Source: Candidatus Zhuqueibacterota bacterium
GTDB lineage: Bacteria; Zhuqueibacterota; Zhuqueibacteria; Residuimicrobiales; Krinioviventaceae
Assembly (NCBI GenBank): GCA_003854995.1
Contig: RQOI01000275.1
Span: 1 to 8,493 of the forward strand
Length of the DNA: 8,493 nucleotides
Reading direction: 5' to 3'
Shown: one piece after another, positions 1 to 5,230 of the stretch
How the letters are laid out: each line of letters starts with the position of its first letter
How positions within the stretch are numbered: position 1 is the first letter of the stretch
The notes under the pieces: model-generated
What the model was told of the DNA's origin: nothing
The model's database searches: none
Seen by the model: only the letters and a program-made list of their open reading frames with translations
Made by a program: the position numbers and the translations under genes

Positions 1-83
1 AAATAGGGGTACCATCCCTCTTCGATTGCCTTCTTGGCACGTGCACTGTTTCCCTGCGAACATTTTGCGAACAAGTCTGCCAC
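1..83 (-). CDS. PLP-dependent AONS/KBL/SPT-like acyltransferase, N-terminal fragment (partial)
   Basis: The first 27 codons of a gene that runs off the left edge. The protein starts VADLFAKCSQ and reaches a G-W-Y-P-Y motif at residues 23-27, with the next codon beginning TT (probably Phe). I recognise the pattern LFxKC...A(R/K)...G(L/I/W)YPYF as the N-terminus of alpha-oxoamine synthase-like enzymes (8-amino-7-oxononanoate synthase, glycine C-acetyltransferase, serine palmitoyltransferase). These condense an acyl-CoA with an amino acid using pyridoxal phosphate in the cytoplasm. The start is GTG at 81-83, chosen because a GGAG lies 6 bases upstream and an in-frame TAA (98-100) lies just beyond that. 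The PLP lysine and other catalytic residues lie outside the window, so which member of the family it is cannot be decided. The gene is divergent from the ThuA-like gene. Confidence 0.55.
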   Translation of the reverse strand, partial: MADLFAKCSQGNSARAKKAIEEGWYPY

Positions 84-89
84 TTTTTT

Positions 90-93
90 CTCC
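90..93 (-). promoter_or_regulatory. Shine-Dalgarno site (GGAG) fixing a GTG start
   Basis: GGAG on the minus strand, six A residues before GTG (81-83). No ATG lies between this site and the in-frame stop at 98-100, so it decides the unusual GTG start of the left-edge gene. Confidence 0.5.
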
Positions 94-393
94 AAGATTT
101 AACTTCGATTCAAGAACGATGAGGTGTGAAATTTGGACTCACAGACGTGAGGAAGGTCGTGATTGAATGAATTTCATTTTATTGCTTAATATAGATATTC
201 GCTTCCATTTAGTCAAGCATAAACTGGAGTTTTGCGCCATTCAGAGACGAACACGGAATCATCTATTGAATTATAATGTCGATTTTGTTACTTTTAAATA
301 TCTGCTATTCTATCTCGACGAGTTGCAGGCGATCTTGCACAAGCTGCAGTTTAAAAAACAGGACAAGATCTATGTTCTCGGCGCTTTTACTGA

Positions 394-399
394 AGGAGG
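394..399 (+). promoter_or_regulatory. Shine-Dalgarno AGGAGG of the ThuA-like gene
   Basis: A near-consensus AGGAGG four bases before ATG 404. It supports 404 rather than the upstream in-frame ATG at 167 as the true start. Confidence 0.75.
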
Positions 400-403
400 C
401 AAC

Positions 404-1123
404 ATGCGAACTCAATGCACTCTGTGGCTTTTTGTCTCGGTTGTGCTGCTCATCGGTGCGGCCATCGCACTGGGCTCGCAAAAGATGAAAATTCTCATCA
501 TCACCGGCGGCCATGATTTTGAGCGCGATCAGTTCTTCGCCATGTTCGACTCGATGCCCGATATCGAATTCACCAGCGTCGAGCACCCGGGCGCCAATGA
601 CATCTATGCGACGAGTTCTCTCCAAACGTATGACGCGCTCGTCTACTATGATATGAATCAGGAGATCAGCGAGGAACAGAAAAGGGCGTTTCTCACGATG
701 GTGGAAAAGGGCAAAGGCCTTGTCTTTCTGCATCACAGCCTGGCCTCCTATCAGACATGGGACGAGTATAAGCAAATCCAGGGAGGCCGCTATAATGAGA
801 ATCCTGAGGACGCAGCAAAAAAATCCACCTACAAACATGATGTCACGATGAATGTATATATCCTTGACCGCGACCATCCGGTGACGCAGGGCCTGTCAGA
901 CTTTGAAATATATGATGAAGTGTATGGCAATTTCGAGGTGTCAGCCGACGTCCACCCATTGCTCAAAACCGATCACCCGCAGAGCGGCGAGATCATTGGC
1001 TGGGCACATGCGCATGGCGCATCAAAGATCGTCTATCTGCAGCCAGGACATGATCATCATGCCTATGAGAACGAGAACTATCGGGCGCTGGTGCGGCGGG
1101 CGATCAGATGGGTGGCTGAGTAA
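404..1123 (+). CDS. Secreted ThuA-like domain protein (trehalose-utilisation family, glutamine amidotransferase-like fold)
   Basis: A 239-residue protein. Residues 1-25 form a signal peptide: Met-Arg, a hydrophobic run LWLFVSVVLLIGAAIAL, then GSQ, with no lipobox Cys, so it is probably exported to the periplasm. The rest matches the ThuA family (class I glutamine amidotransferase-like fold): an opening strand KILIITGGHDF (29-39), a DALVYYDM strand (77-84), LHHSLASY (109-116), DHPVTQGLSDFEIYDE (157-172), IIGWAHAHG (197-205) and a closing YLQPGHDHHAY (211-221) before the helix ending RRAIRWVAE. ThuA-type proteins occur in sugar-processing clusters and are often fused to glycoside-active domains, but the biochemical activity is poorly defined and I do not assign one. 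The track frame is open back to 167; I chose 404 for its AGGAGG and the signal peptide. The next gene starts 63 bases downstream on the same strand. Confidence 0.85.
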   Translation: MRTQCTLWLFVSVVLLIGAAIALGSQKMKILIITGGHDFERDQFFAMFDSMPDIEFTSVEHPGANDIYATSSLQTYDALVYYDMNQEISEEQKRAFLTMVEKGKGLVFLHHSLASYQTWDEYKQIQGGRYNENPEDAAKKSTYKHDVTMNVYILDRDHPVTQGLSDFEIYDEVYGNFEVSADVHPLLKTDHPQSGEIIGWAHAHGASKIVYLQPGHDHHAYENENYRALVRRAIRWVAE

Positions 1124-1186
1124 TTCGTGTGCAATGATGCGGGAGCACATGGCGCTTCAATGGAATGATTGTGAGGTGTAAAATCG

Positions 1187-1879
1187 ATGATGAGATATAT
1201 CATTCTCCTGCTCTGCTGTTTGTTTGTCATAACATGCGAGCGCAATTTAACCGGTCCCAGCCCTTTCAGCCCTTCGCCGCTGAATGTTGTTGATGAGATT
1301 CAGCTCGATCATTCATTGCATAAAATTGTCTTTGTCGATGCAGCAAACGGTTGGGCGTTGACCGACAGCAGTGGCGTTTATCACACTGAAAATGGCGGAA
1401 AAAGCTGGACATTGCGGCCCATCGGCACGGTGACGAGGTTGATGGATATGAGCTTTGTCAACTCGACCTGCGGCTGGATTTGTGGTTTTGACATGACTCT
1501 TTGCCGCACGCGCGATGGCGGGCAGACATGGGAGGAGCAATTCATCGGGCAGCCCACTGATTCTGTTTTTCAGCATATCGAATTCATCGATGAGCAGCAT
1601 GGCTGGCTCATCACAGCGTGGGGGAGTGTCTACAGGACGGTTGACGGCGGATCGAGCTGGCAATTGACGAGCGACGATCACCGCCCCGGCATCAATTACT
1701 TCAGGATGTGGGGCGCGCGCGGAGTGATGGCGCAAGCCCTCGGGCCAATTCTGCGGACAAGCAATAGCGGCGAATCGTGGCATGTTTTGGAGACGCCGAT
1801 GGAATATAACAGCACTGCTTATTTTGTCGATCCGGAGCGCGGTTGGTCATTCTCCGGTACAAACTTGCCATACTCCTGA
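1187..1879 (+). CDS. Ycf48/HCF136-like beta-propeller lipoprotein, N-terminal part ending at an in-frame TGA
   Basis: The N-terminal 230 residues of a repeat protein. It begins with a lipoprotein signal, MMRYIILLLCCLFVITC, where Cys17 would be lipidated (lipobox V-I-T-C, with Thr at -1 less usual). Blade repeats of the photosystem II assembly factor Ycf48/HCF136 or BNR type follow. Each has a GW motif followed by a T-x-x-G-G-x-(S/T)-W turn: TENGGKSW (67-74), TRDGGQTW, TVDGGSSW and a weaker TSNSGESW. In bacteria outside cyanobacteria such propellers are generally extracytoplasmic with unknown partners. The frame stops at TGA 1877-1879 right after a GWSFSG motif, inside the segment leading to the fifth blade motif, and reopens in the same frame directly behind it. 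The product as written would be an incomplete propeller. An AGGTG at 1174-1178 precedes the double ATG (1187 or 1190). Confidence 0.7.
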   Translation: MMRYIILLLCCLFVITCERNLTGPSPFSPSPLNVVDEIQLDHSLHKIVFVDAANGWALTDSSGVYHTENGGKSWTLRPIGTVTRLMDMSFVNSTCGWICGFDMTLCRTRDGGQTWEEQFIGQPTDSVFQHIEFIDEQHGWLITAWGSVYRTVDGGSSWQLTSDDHRPGINYFRMWGARGVMAQALGPILRTSNSGESWHVLETPMEYNSTAYFVDPERGWSFSGTNLPYS

Positions 1880-2182
1880 ACCATACGTTTTGATGAAACC
1901 AGTTTGGTTTTCAAGACAGAAAATGGCGGCGCCAGCTGGCAGCTGGCCTCGCGGCTGAAAGAGAACACCTTTGTGTTTGACAGCTTTTTTATCGATGATC
2001 AATTCGGCTGGTTTTTGACGAGCGGCGAGTTATGGGAGACCGGGAACGGCGGACAGTCGTGGACGCCCACACTCACACTGAATTATGCGCGCCACGGCGT
2101 TGTGAGAGACATCTTTTTTATTGACAAAGACCACGGCTGGCTGGTGACTGGTGAGGGCTATATCTTGAACTGCAGTCACTGA
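1880..2182 (+). pseudogene. Detached 3' part of the beta-propeller gene (blade motifs 5-6, then frameshift before motif 7)
   Basis: This is the continuation of the upstream propeller in the same reading frame, directly behind the TGA. It contains VFKTENGGASW and WETGNGGQSW with their GW strands (DDQFGWFLTS, DKDHGWLVTG), then ends NCSH-stop at 2180-2182. The next frame, from 2178, reads TENGERTFDKSAKVL, clearly the seventh T-x-x-G turn. A one-base insertion (or two-base loss) near 2171-2180 therefore splits the last blade. With both lesions repaired the gene would encode a seven-bladed propeller of about 345 residues, a normal closed form for this family. No Shine-Dalgarno or good start precedes this part; only a TTG at 1904 is available. 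The repaired end would lie near 2220-2264, just before the convergent LEA gene. It is probably a pseudogene, with an assembly error or translational readthrough as alternatives. Confidence 0.65.
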
Positions 2183-2264
2183 AAATGGTGAAAGAACTTT
2201 TGACAAAAGCGCCAAGGTGCTCAGCATGCGGTTGTCGCCGGCCGCTCCGCCGTATTTTGATCGA

Positions 2265-3101
2265 CTATTTGAGTATCGGGATCTCCTGCGTCGTGTTAAA
2301 AGGCAGGTTGATCGGGCCGAACGGCGTCTTCAGATCGGTGTCGCCGATGATGGTCGCCTGAACAGAGTTGCCACCGAGGATGGATCTGAGCGATCCCAGA
2401 GCACCCGACAGATCGAGCGATACCGGCAGCTTGATCACGCCGGTCCCTTTTGCTGGGACAGAGGCCAGATTTTGCGTCGTGCCCTTGATCAATTGGCTGC
2501 CGGCCAGGGCGATGTCATAATTCAGCTTGCCGATGTCAAAGCCAAATATGTTTTTATTGACGAGGTTGAGTCCGAGCTCCAGGTCGATGCCGGTGAGGCC
2601 CATCTTTTTCACCTGCAATCCGGAGAACGTGATCTCGGGGATGCGAACATTCGGTAAACTGCCGCTTTTGCTGAAGGGAATATCAAAAGCCGCCAGCAGC
2701 CCGCCGGGTCGCAGATTACCGACGAGGTCGTAGGACAAGTTGTCGAGATCTTTTGTCTGCGTCATCAGCTCATACAACTGCTTGAAATTGATGGTGACGG
2801 GTATGCTGATGTTCGAGCTCCCTGAGGCGCCGATGTCAAGCTGACGGGTTTCGTTCGCGGATAAAAACTCTTTCCCTTCGACGGCGAACTGGTAGGCATA
2901 GCCTTCGAGAGCGACGCCAAAGGCATTGGGATTGCTGACGAGCAGGCCAAAATCGAGGGTCACATCTTCAAATGAAAAATCGGCAATGTTGACGCTCTCC
3001 ACTTTGACATCCGGCGGCAGGATGAGCTGCTGCAGGGTGGCGCAGCTCATGAACAGGGCAAAAGCCATAATAAAAAGCAGGCCGATGAATCGATCGCGCA
3101 T
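2265..3101 (-). CDS. Lipoprotein with two tandem LEA-2/WHy domains
   Basis: A 278-residue protein. Residues 1-19 are a lipoprotein signal (MRDRFIGLL then IMAFALFMS) with a clear lipobox F-M-S-C, so Cys20 is the predicted lipidation site and the protein is envelope-anchored. Two homologous domains follow. The first (about 31-145) has LDFGLLVSNPNAFG (49-62) and then the YAYQFAVEGKEF strand. The second (about 150-277) has LELGLNLVNKNIFG (174-187) and then the LNYDIALAGSQLIKG strand. The N-x-N-x-F-G core and alternating strands are typical of LEA14/WHy (water stress and hypersensitive response) domains, which in bacteria are associated with desiccation tolerance or protein protection. That role is inferred from the family. 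AGAGGA lies about five bases before ATG (3099-3101). The gene is divergent from the parvulin gene and convergent with the propeller remnant, and seems monocistronic. Confidence 0.85.
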   Translation of the reverse strand: MRDRFIGLLFIMAFALFMSCATLQQLILPPDVKVESVNIADFSFEDVTLDFGLLVSNPNAFGVALEGYAYQFAVEGKEFLSANETRQLDIGASGSSNISIPVTINFKQLYELMTQTKDLDNLSYDLVGNLRPGGLLAAFDIPFSKSGSLPNVRIPEITFSGLQVKKMGLTGIDLELGLNLVNKNIFGFDIGKLNYDIALAGSQLIKGTTQNLASVPAKGTGVIKLPVSLDLSGALGSLRSILGGNSVQATIIGDTDLKTPFGPINLPFNTTQEIPILK

Positions 3102-3355
3102 GGTTTTCCTCTCACTGTAAAAATTTATTGATTTCGCTTTGCGTTAGTTCTTGCAAATAGTGTGCTAAATAATTAAACTGCTGCACGGATGAAGCAGCGA
3201 CTGTTTTCCGCGGTCAATGTAGAAAAAAGTGCGATGAATGACAAGATAAAACTGGGTATCAGCAGCTGCCTTTCCGCTGCGGCAGGTCTATCTCATTCCT
3301 CATTCGGCAGAGTTGATGTTGTGGAATCGTGTGCGATGGTAAAAGGATGGTGTAA
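3102..3355. promoter_or_regulatory. Divergent promoter region between LEA lipoprotein and parvulin genes
   Basis: A 254-base spacer with an AT-rich half next to the LEA gene (3118-3180). On the plus strand TTGCAA (3151-3156) and TAAACT (3174-3179) are 17 bases apart, each matching 4 of 6 positions of the sigma-70 boxes. This is a weak candidate promoter for the parvulin transcript with a leader of about 170 bases. The leader contains a possible small ORF (listed separately). I could not identify a convincing promoter for the LEA gene or a strong hairpin. Confidence 0.3.
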
Positions 3356-3359
3356 ATGA
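3234..3359 (+). CDS. Possible 41-residue small protein overlapping the parvulin start
   Basis: ATG 3234 opens a frame of 41 codons ending in TGA at 3357-3359, sharing the four bases ATGA with the start codon of the parvulin gene. That overlap is the classic arrangement for translational coupling. The peptide begins MNDKIKLGISSCL and contains three cysteines. The opening is reminiscent of the N-terminus of DUF523 proteins (KIKLGISSCLLG...), but the remainder does not match that family, so it may be a chance resemblance or a remnant. No good Shine-Dalgarno precedes it (only an A-rich AGAAAAAAG). An ORF this short can arise by chance at this GC content. Confidence 0.2.
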   Translation: MNDKIKLGISSCLSAAAGLSHSSFGRVDVVESCAMVKGWCK

Positions 3360-4198
3360 AAATCACAGTGAACGGCGAAGAGATCGCCCAGGATGTCATC
3401 GAGCAGGAGATTCAGAACCAGCGACGGCAAAATCCGCGTTTGGGCGCCGATCAGCTCAACTCTCTGGCCAGGCAGAGCATTGTCGACTGGACGATCATTC
3501 GCCAGCACGCCAACAGGACGATTCCAACTGTGCCATCGGCGCTGATCGATAATGAATATGCCAAGCTAATCGAACAGCACGGTGGTGAAAAGAATTTTTT
3601 CAACAATTTTAGTCTCAGGGGAAAAGATGTCTCACGAGTGAAAAAGGATATCGAGCAGAACATAAAAATCAAGCAATTCCTGCGCGATTTGACGCGCGAT
3701 GTGGATGAGCCGACTGAGGCTGACATCGAGCGCTATTACAAAAAACACGCGAAGGAATTCACTCTCCCGGAGCAAGTCCACGCGGCGCACATCGTCATGC
3801 GGCCCAATCCAGCCCATCCGGATGTGGCCTATGAGGAGATGAAAGCGCTCCGCCAGATGGTGCTGGAGGGGGCCGATTTTGCGAAAATAGCCGACGAGCA
3901 TTCATCCTGCCAGGATCAGGGCGGCGATCTCGGCTGGTTTGCACCGGGGCGGATGGTCGAGGCGTTCGACGCTATCGTGTTTTCGATGAATATCGGAGAA
4001 ATTTCGCCAATTTTTCGGACCGAGTTCGGCTATCATATTGCGACGGTCTACGAGAAGAGGGCGGCCGTGCTCAGACCGCTGCAGGAGGTCAAGGCTGATA
4101 TCGTTGAGCGCCTTAAAACTGACAAGGGTGATGATTTGATTGGTGCGTGGGTTGACGGGCAAAAGGAATCATCCGATATCCGGATCGACGAGGAATGA
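3356..4198 (+). CDS. Parvulin-type peptidyl-prolyl cis-trans isomerase (PpiC/SurA-like), no signal peptide
   Basis: A 280-residue protein. Residues 1-115 are charged and helical, like the chaperone-type N-terminal domain of SurA/PrsA/NifM proteins (MKITVNGEEIAQDVIEQEI at the start). The rotamase domain spans about 138-233, with the signature VHAAHIVMRP (141-150), a helix leading to EGADFAKIADEHSSC (171-185), GGDLGWFAPGRMVEAFDAIVFS (189-210), and GEISPIFRTEFGYHIATV (214-231). It should catalyse cis-trans isomerisation of prolyl bonds. Unlike SurA, PrsA and PpiD there is no signal peptide or membrane segment, so it is probably cytoplasmic, as with NifM or small parvulins. No nitrogenase gene is present here, so NifM is not supported. 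AAGGA precedes ATG 3356 by 8 bases. The gene ends 31 bases from the convergent deoC, with no obvious terminator between them. Confidence 0.88.
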   Translation: MKITVNGEEIAQDVIEQEIQNQRRQNPRLGADQLNSLARQSIVDWTIIRQHANRTIPTVPSALIDNEYAKLIEQHGGEKNFFNNFSLRGKDVSRVKKDIEQNIKIKQFLRDLTRDVDEPTEADIERYYKKHAKEFTLPEQVHAAHIVMRPNPAHPDVAYEEMKALRQMVLEGADFAKIADEHSSCQDQGGDLGWFAPGRMVEAFDAIVFSMNIGEISPIFRTEFGYHIATVYEKRAAVLRPLQEVKADIVERLKTDKGDDLIGAWVDGQKESSDIRIDEE

Positions 4199-4229
4199 AG
4201 GCGCACAGTGACGGCGACGCGCTTGAGCT

Positions 4230-4967
4230 CTAGGAGACAATGGCCACACTGGCGCTGGCGCCAATGCGGCTGGCGCCTGCCTTGAGCATCGCGACGGCCG
4301 TCCGATAATCGCGGATGCCGCCCGCCGCTTTCACGCCAATCTCCGATCCGACGACGCGACGCAGCAGCTCAACGTCCTGGATGGTCGCGCCAGACCTGTT
4401 GAAACCTGTCGATGTCTTGACAAAGTGAGCTCCCGCTTCTTTGCAGAGGACGCACGCGGCGATTTTTTCCTCCTCATTCAGCAGGCACGTCTCGATGATG
4501 ACCTTGACAACAGCGTCATCAGCGGCGTCAACGACCTGCAAGACATCGTCATAGACGGACGAGTAATCCTTGTCCTTCAGGTTGCCGATATTTAGCACCA
4601 TATCAATTTCCGCTGCCCCGAGCGAAACCAGCTCTTCAGCTTCCAGCGCTTTTGATTCTGTCGTGTTGGCGCCGAGCGGAAAACCGACAACCGTGCAGAT
4701 GAGCACATCGCTGTCGTCCAGGACTTCAGCGCAGAGCGGCACCCAGATCGGATTGACGCACACCGACGCAAAGTTGAACTGCTTCGCCTCCTGGCAGAGC
4801 TGCAAAATCATCGCCTGCGTCGCCTCAGGCTTGAGCAGCGTGTGGTCAATGAAACGCGCGATCGTCTCTCCATTCAAGGATTCAATGTCTATGACCGGCG
4901 CTGCCGTCCGGAATGCGAGTTCGGCTTGTGTCTGCGCGACAAGCTTTTCAAAATAATGTTGTGACAT
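4230..4967 (-). CDS. deoC: Deoxyribose-phosphate aldolase
   Basis: A 245-residue protein, full length for DeoC/DERA. It catalyses reversible cleavage of 2-deoxy-D-ribose 5-phosphate to glyceraldehyde 3-phosphate and acetaldehyde in deoxynucleoside catabolism, in the cytoplasm. Seen in order: FIDHTLLKPEAT (39-50), ASVCVNP (67-73), VVGFPLGANTTESKALEAE (93-111), EIDMVLNIG (120-128), HFVKTSTGF (181-189) with Lys184 as the Schiff-base lysine, and GVKAAGGIR (211-219) with Lys213 as the second active-site lysine. Asp122 corresponds to the catalytic Asp102 of the E. coli enzyme. The first 35 residues form a helical extension common in bacterial DeoC. The start is ATG at 4965-4967, with GTGAGA a few bases upstream as a weak ribosome site. 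It stands alone here, without deoA, deoB or deoD neighbours. Confidence 0.95.
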   Translation of the reverse strand: MSQHYFEKLVAQTQAELAFRTAAPVIDIESLNGETIARFIDHTLLKPEATQAMILQLCQEAKQFNFASVCVNPIWVPLCAEVLDDSDVLICTVVGFPLGANTTESKALEAEELVSLGAAEIDMVLNIGNLKDKDYSSVYDDVLQVVDAADDAVVKVIIETCLLNEEEKIAACVLCKEAGAHFVKTSTGFNRSGATIQDVELLRRVVGSEIGVKAAGGIRDYRTAVAMLKAGASRIGASASVAIVS

Positions 4968-5032
4968 CTTTTCTCACTTTCACTTGCGATGTGCGGCACT
5001 CTTTCAGGAATGGTTGAATCGTCTGCTCTCGG

Positions 5033-5053
5033 GTTCACCTGGTACCGGTGAAC
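5033..5053. promoter_or_regulatory. Perfect inverted repeat, possible operator upstream of deoC
   Basis: GTTCACC-TGGTACC-GGTGAAC: two perfectly complementary 7-base arms around a 7-base centre that itself contains the palindrome GGTACC. It lies about 66 bases upstream of the deoC start and 178 bases upstream of the lipoprotein gene. There is no T tract on either side, so it is not an intrinsic terminator. A repressor-binding operator or mRNA hairpin is possible; the regulator is unknown. Confidence 0.35.
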
Positions 5054-5189
5054 AGCCGCCTAAAATCAAAGAACGAAAATATCCATTCCTTTTTCAAAAC
5101 ACAACAGAAAAATCGATGATGCGGATAATTTCTGCTGTCTGTGGCCTGTCGATTTTTGGCCTGTAACTTTTTCTTTTTAAAACAAAAAC

Positions 5190-5222
5190 TTTTCACTATT
5201 TTTTGATATATATAGTATAAAT
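5190..5222 (+). promoter_or_regulatory. Probable promoter of the lipoprotein/sigma-54 activator/kinase operon
   Basis: An almost pure A+T stretch ending with overlapping -10-like hexamers TATAGT (5211-5216) and TATAAA (5216-5221). TTTTCA at 5190-5195 lies 15 bases upstream of the first and may serve as a poor -35. Transcription from either would begin only a few bases before ATG 5231, giving a very short leader. Confidence 0.35.
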
Positions 5223-5230
5223 CGAGTGCC

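Larger units (their letters stand above)
84..403. other. AT-rich divergent intergenic spacer
   Basis: A 320-base region between two divergent starts, clearly richer in A+T than the flanking genes, especially from 167 to 330. It should contain promoters for both directions. On the plus strand there is a perfect TATAAT at 272-277, but no convincing -35 box at the right distance. A short inverted repeat CTCAC-AGAC-GTGAG lies at 138-151, about 55 bases upstream of the minus-strand GTG, and could be an operator half-site pair. A plus-strand reading frame stays open from ATG 167 into the ThuA-like gene. The strong Shine-Dalgarno and signal peptide at 404 argue that this extension is not translated. 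No tRNA or other RNA gene is recognisable. Confidence 0.4.
4968..5230. other. Divergent spacer between deoC and the lipoprotein-kinase operon
   Basis: A 263-base region that becomes strongly AT-rich towards the plus-strand operon (5161-5225). It holds a perfect 7-bp inverted repeat (5033-5053), a 16-codon ORF resembling a truncated signal peptide (5116-5166) and a promoter-like AT tract next to ATG 5231. The word TGGCCTGT occurs twice (around 5141 and 5157). I see no RNA gene and no sigma-54 (GG-N10-GC) promoter in either direction. Confidence 0.4.

Noticed and set aside
34..52. Sigma-54-like TGGCAC near the left edge
   Set aside because: The -12 element does not match (CTGTT rather than TTGC), and the site lies inside the left-edge coding region.
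305..877. 190-codon minus-strand ORF opposite the ThuA-like gene
   Set aside because: A shadow frame of a well-recognised gene, with no domain of its own.
2197..2209. Palindrome CTTTTG-A-CAAAAG between the propeller remnant and the LEA gene
   Set aside because: Weak AT-rich arms with a one-base centre and no T tract; it lies inside the former seventh blade and is not a credible terminator.
2217..2657. Plus-strand 146-codon ORF over the LEA gene
   Set aside because: Its first codons continue the frameshifted propeller, but beyond about 2264 it is only antisense to the LEA coding region.
3356..4198. Assignment of the parvulin as NifM
   Set aside because: No nitrogenase or nif gene is nearby, and the rotamase signatures are shared by the whole parvulin family.
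4250..4280. Repeated GGCGC/TGGCGCC words near the 3' end of deoC
   Set aside because: They are explained by codons of the Gly-Ala-Ser repeats at the DeoC C-terminus; no T-rich tail for a terminator.
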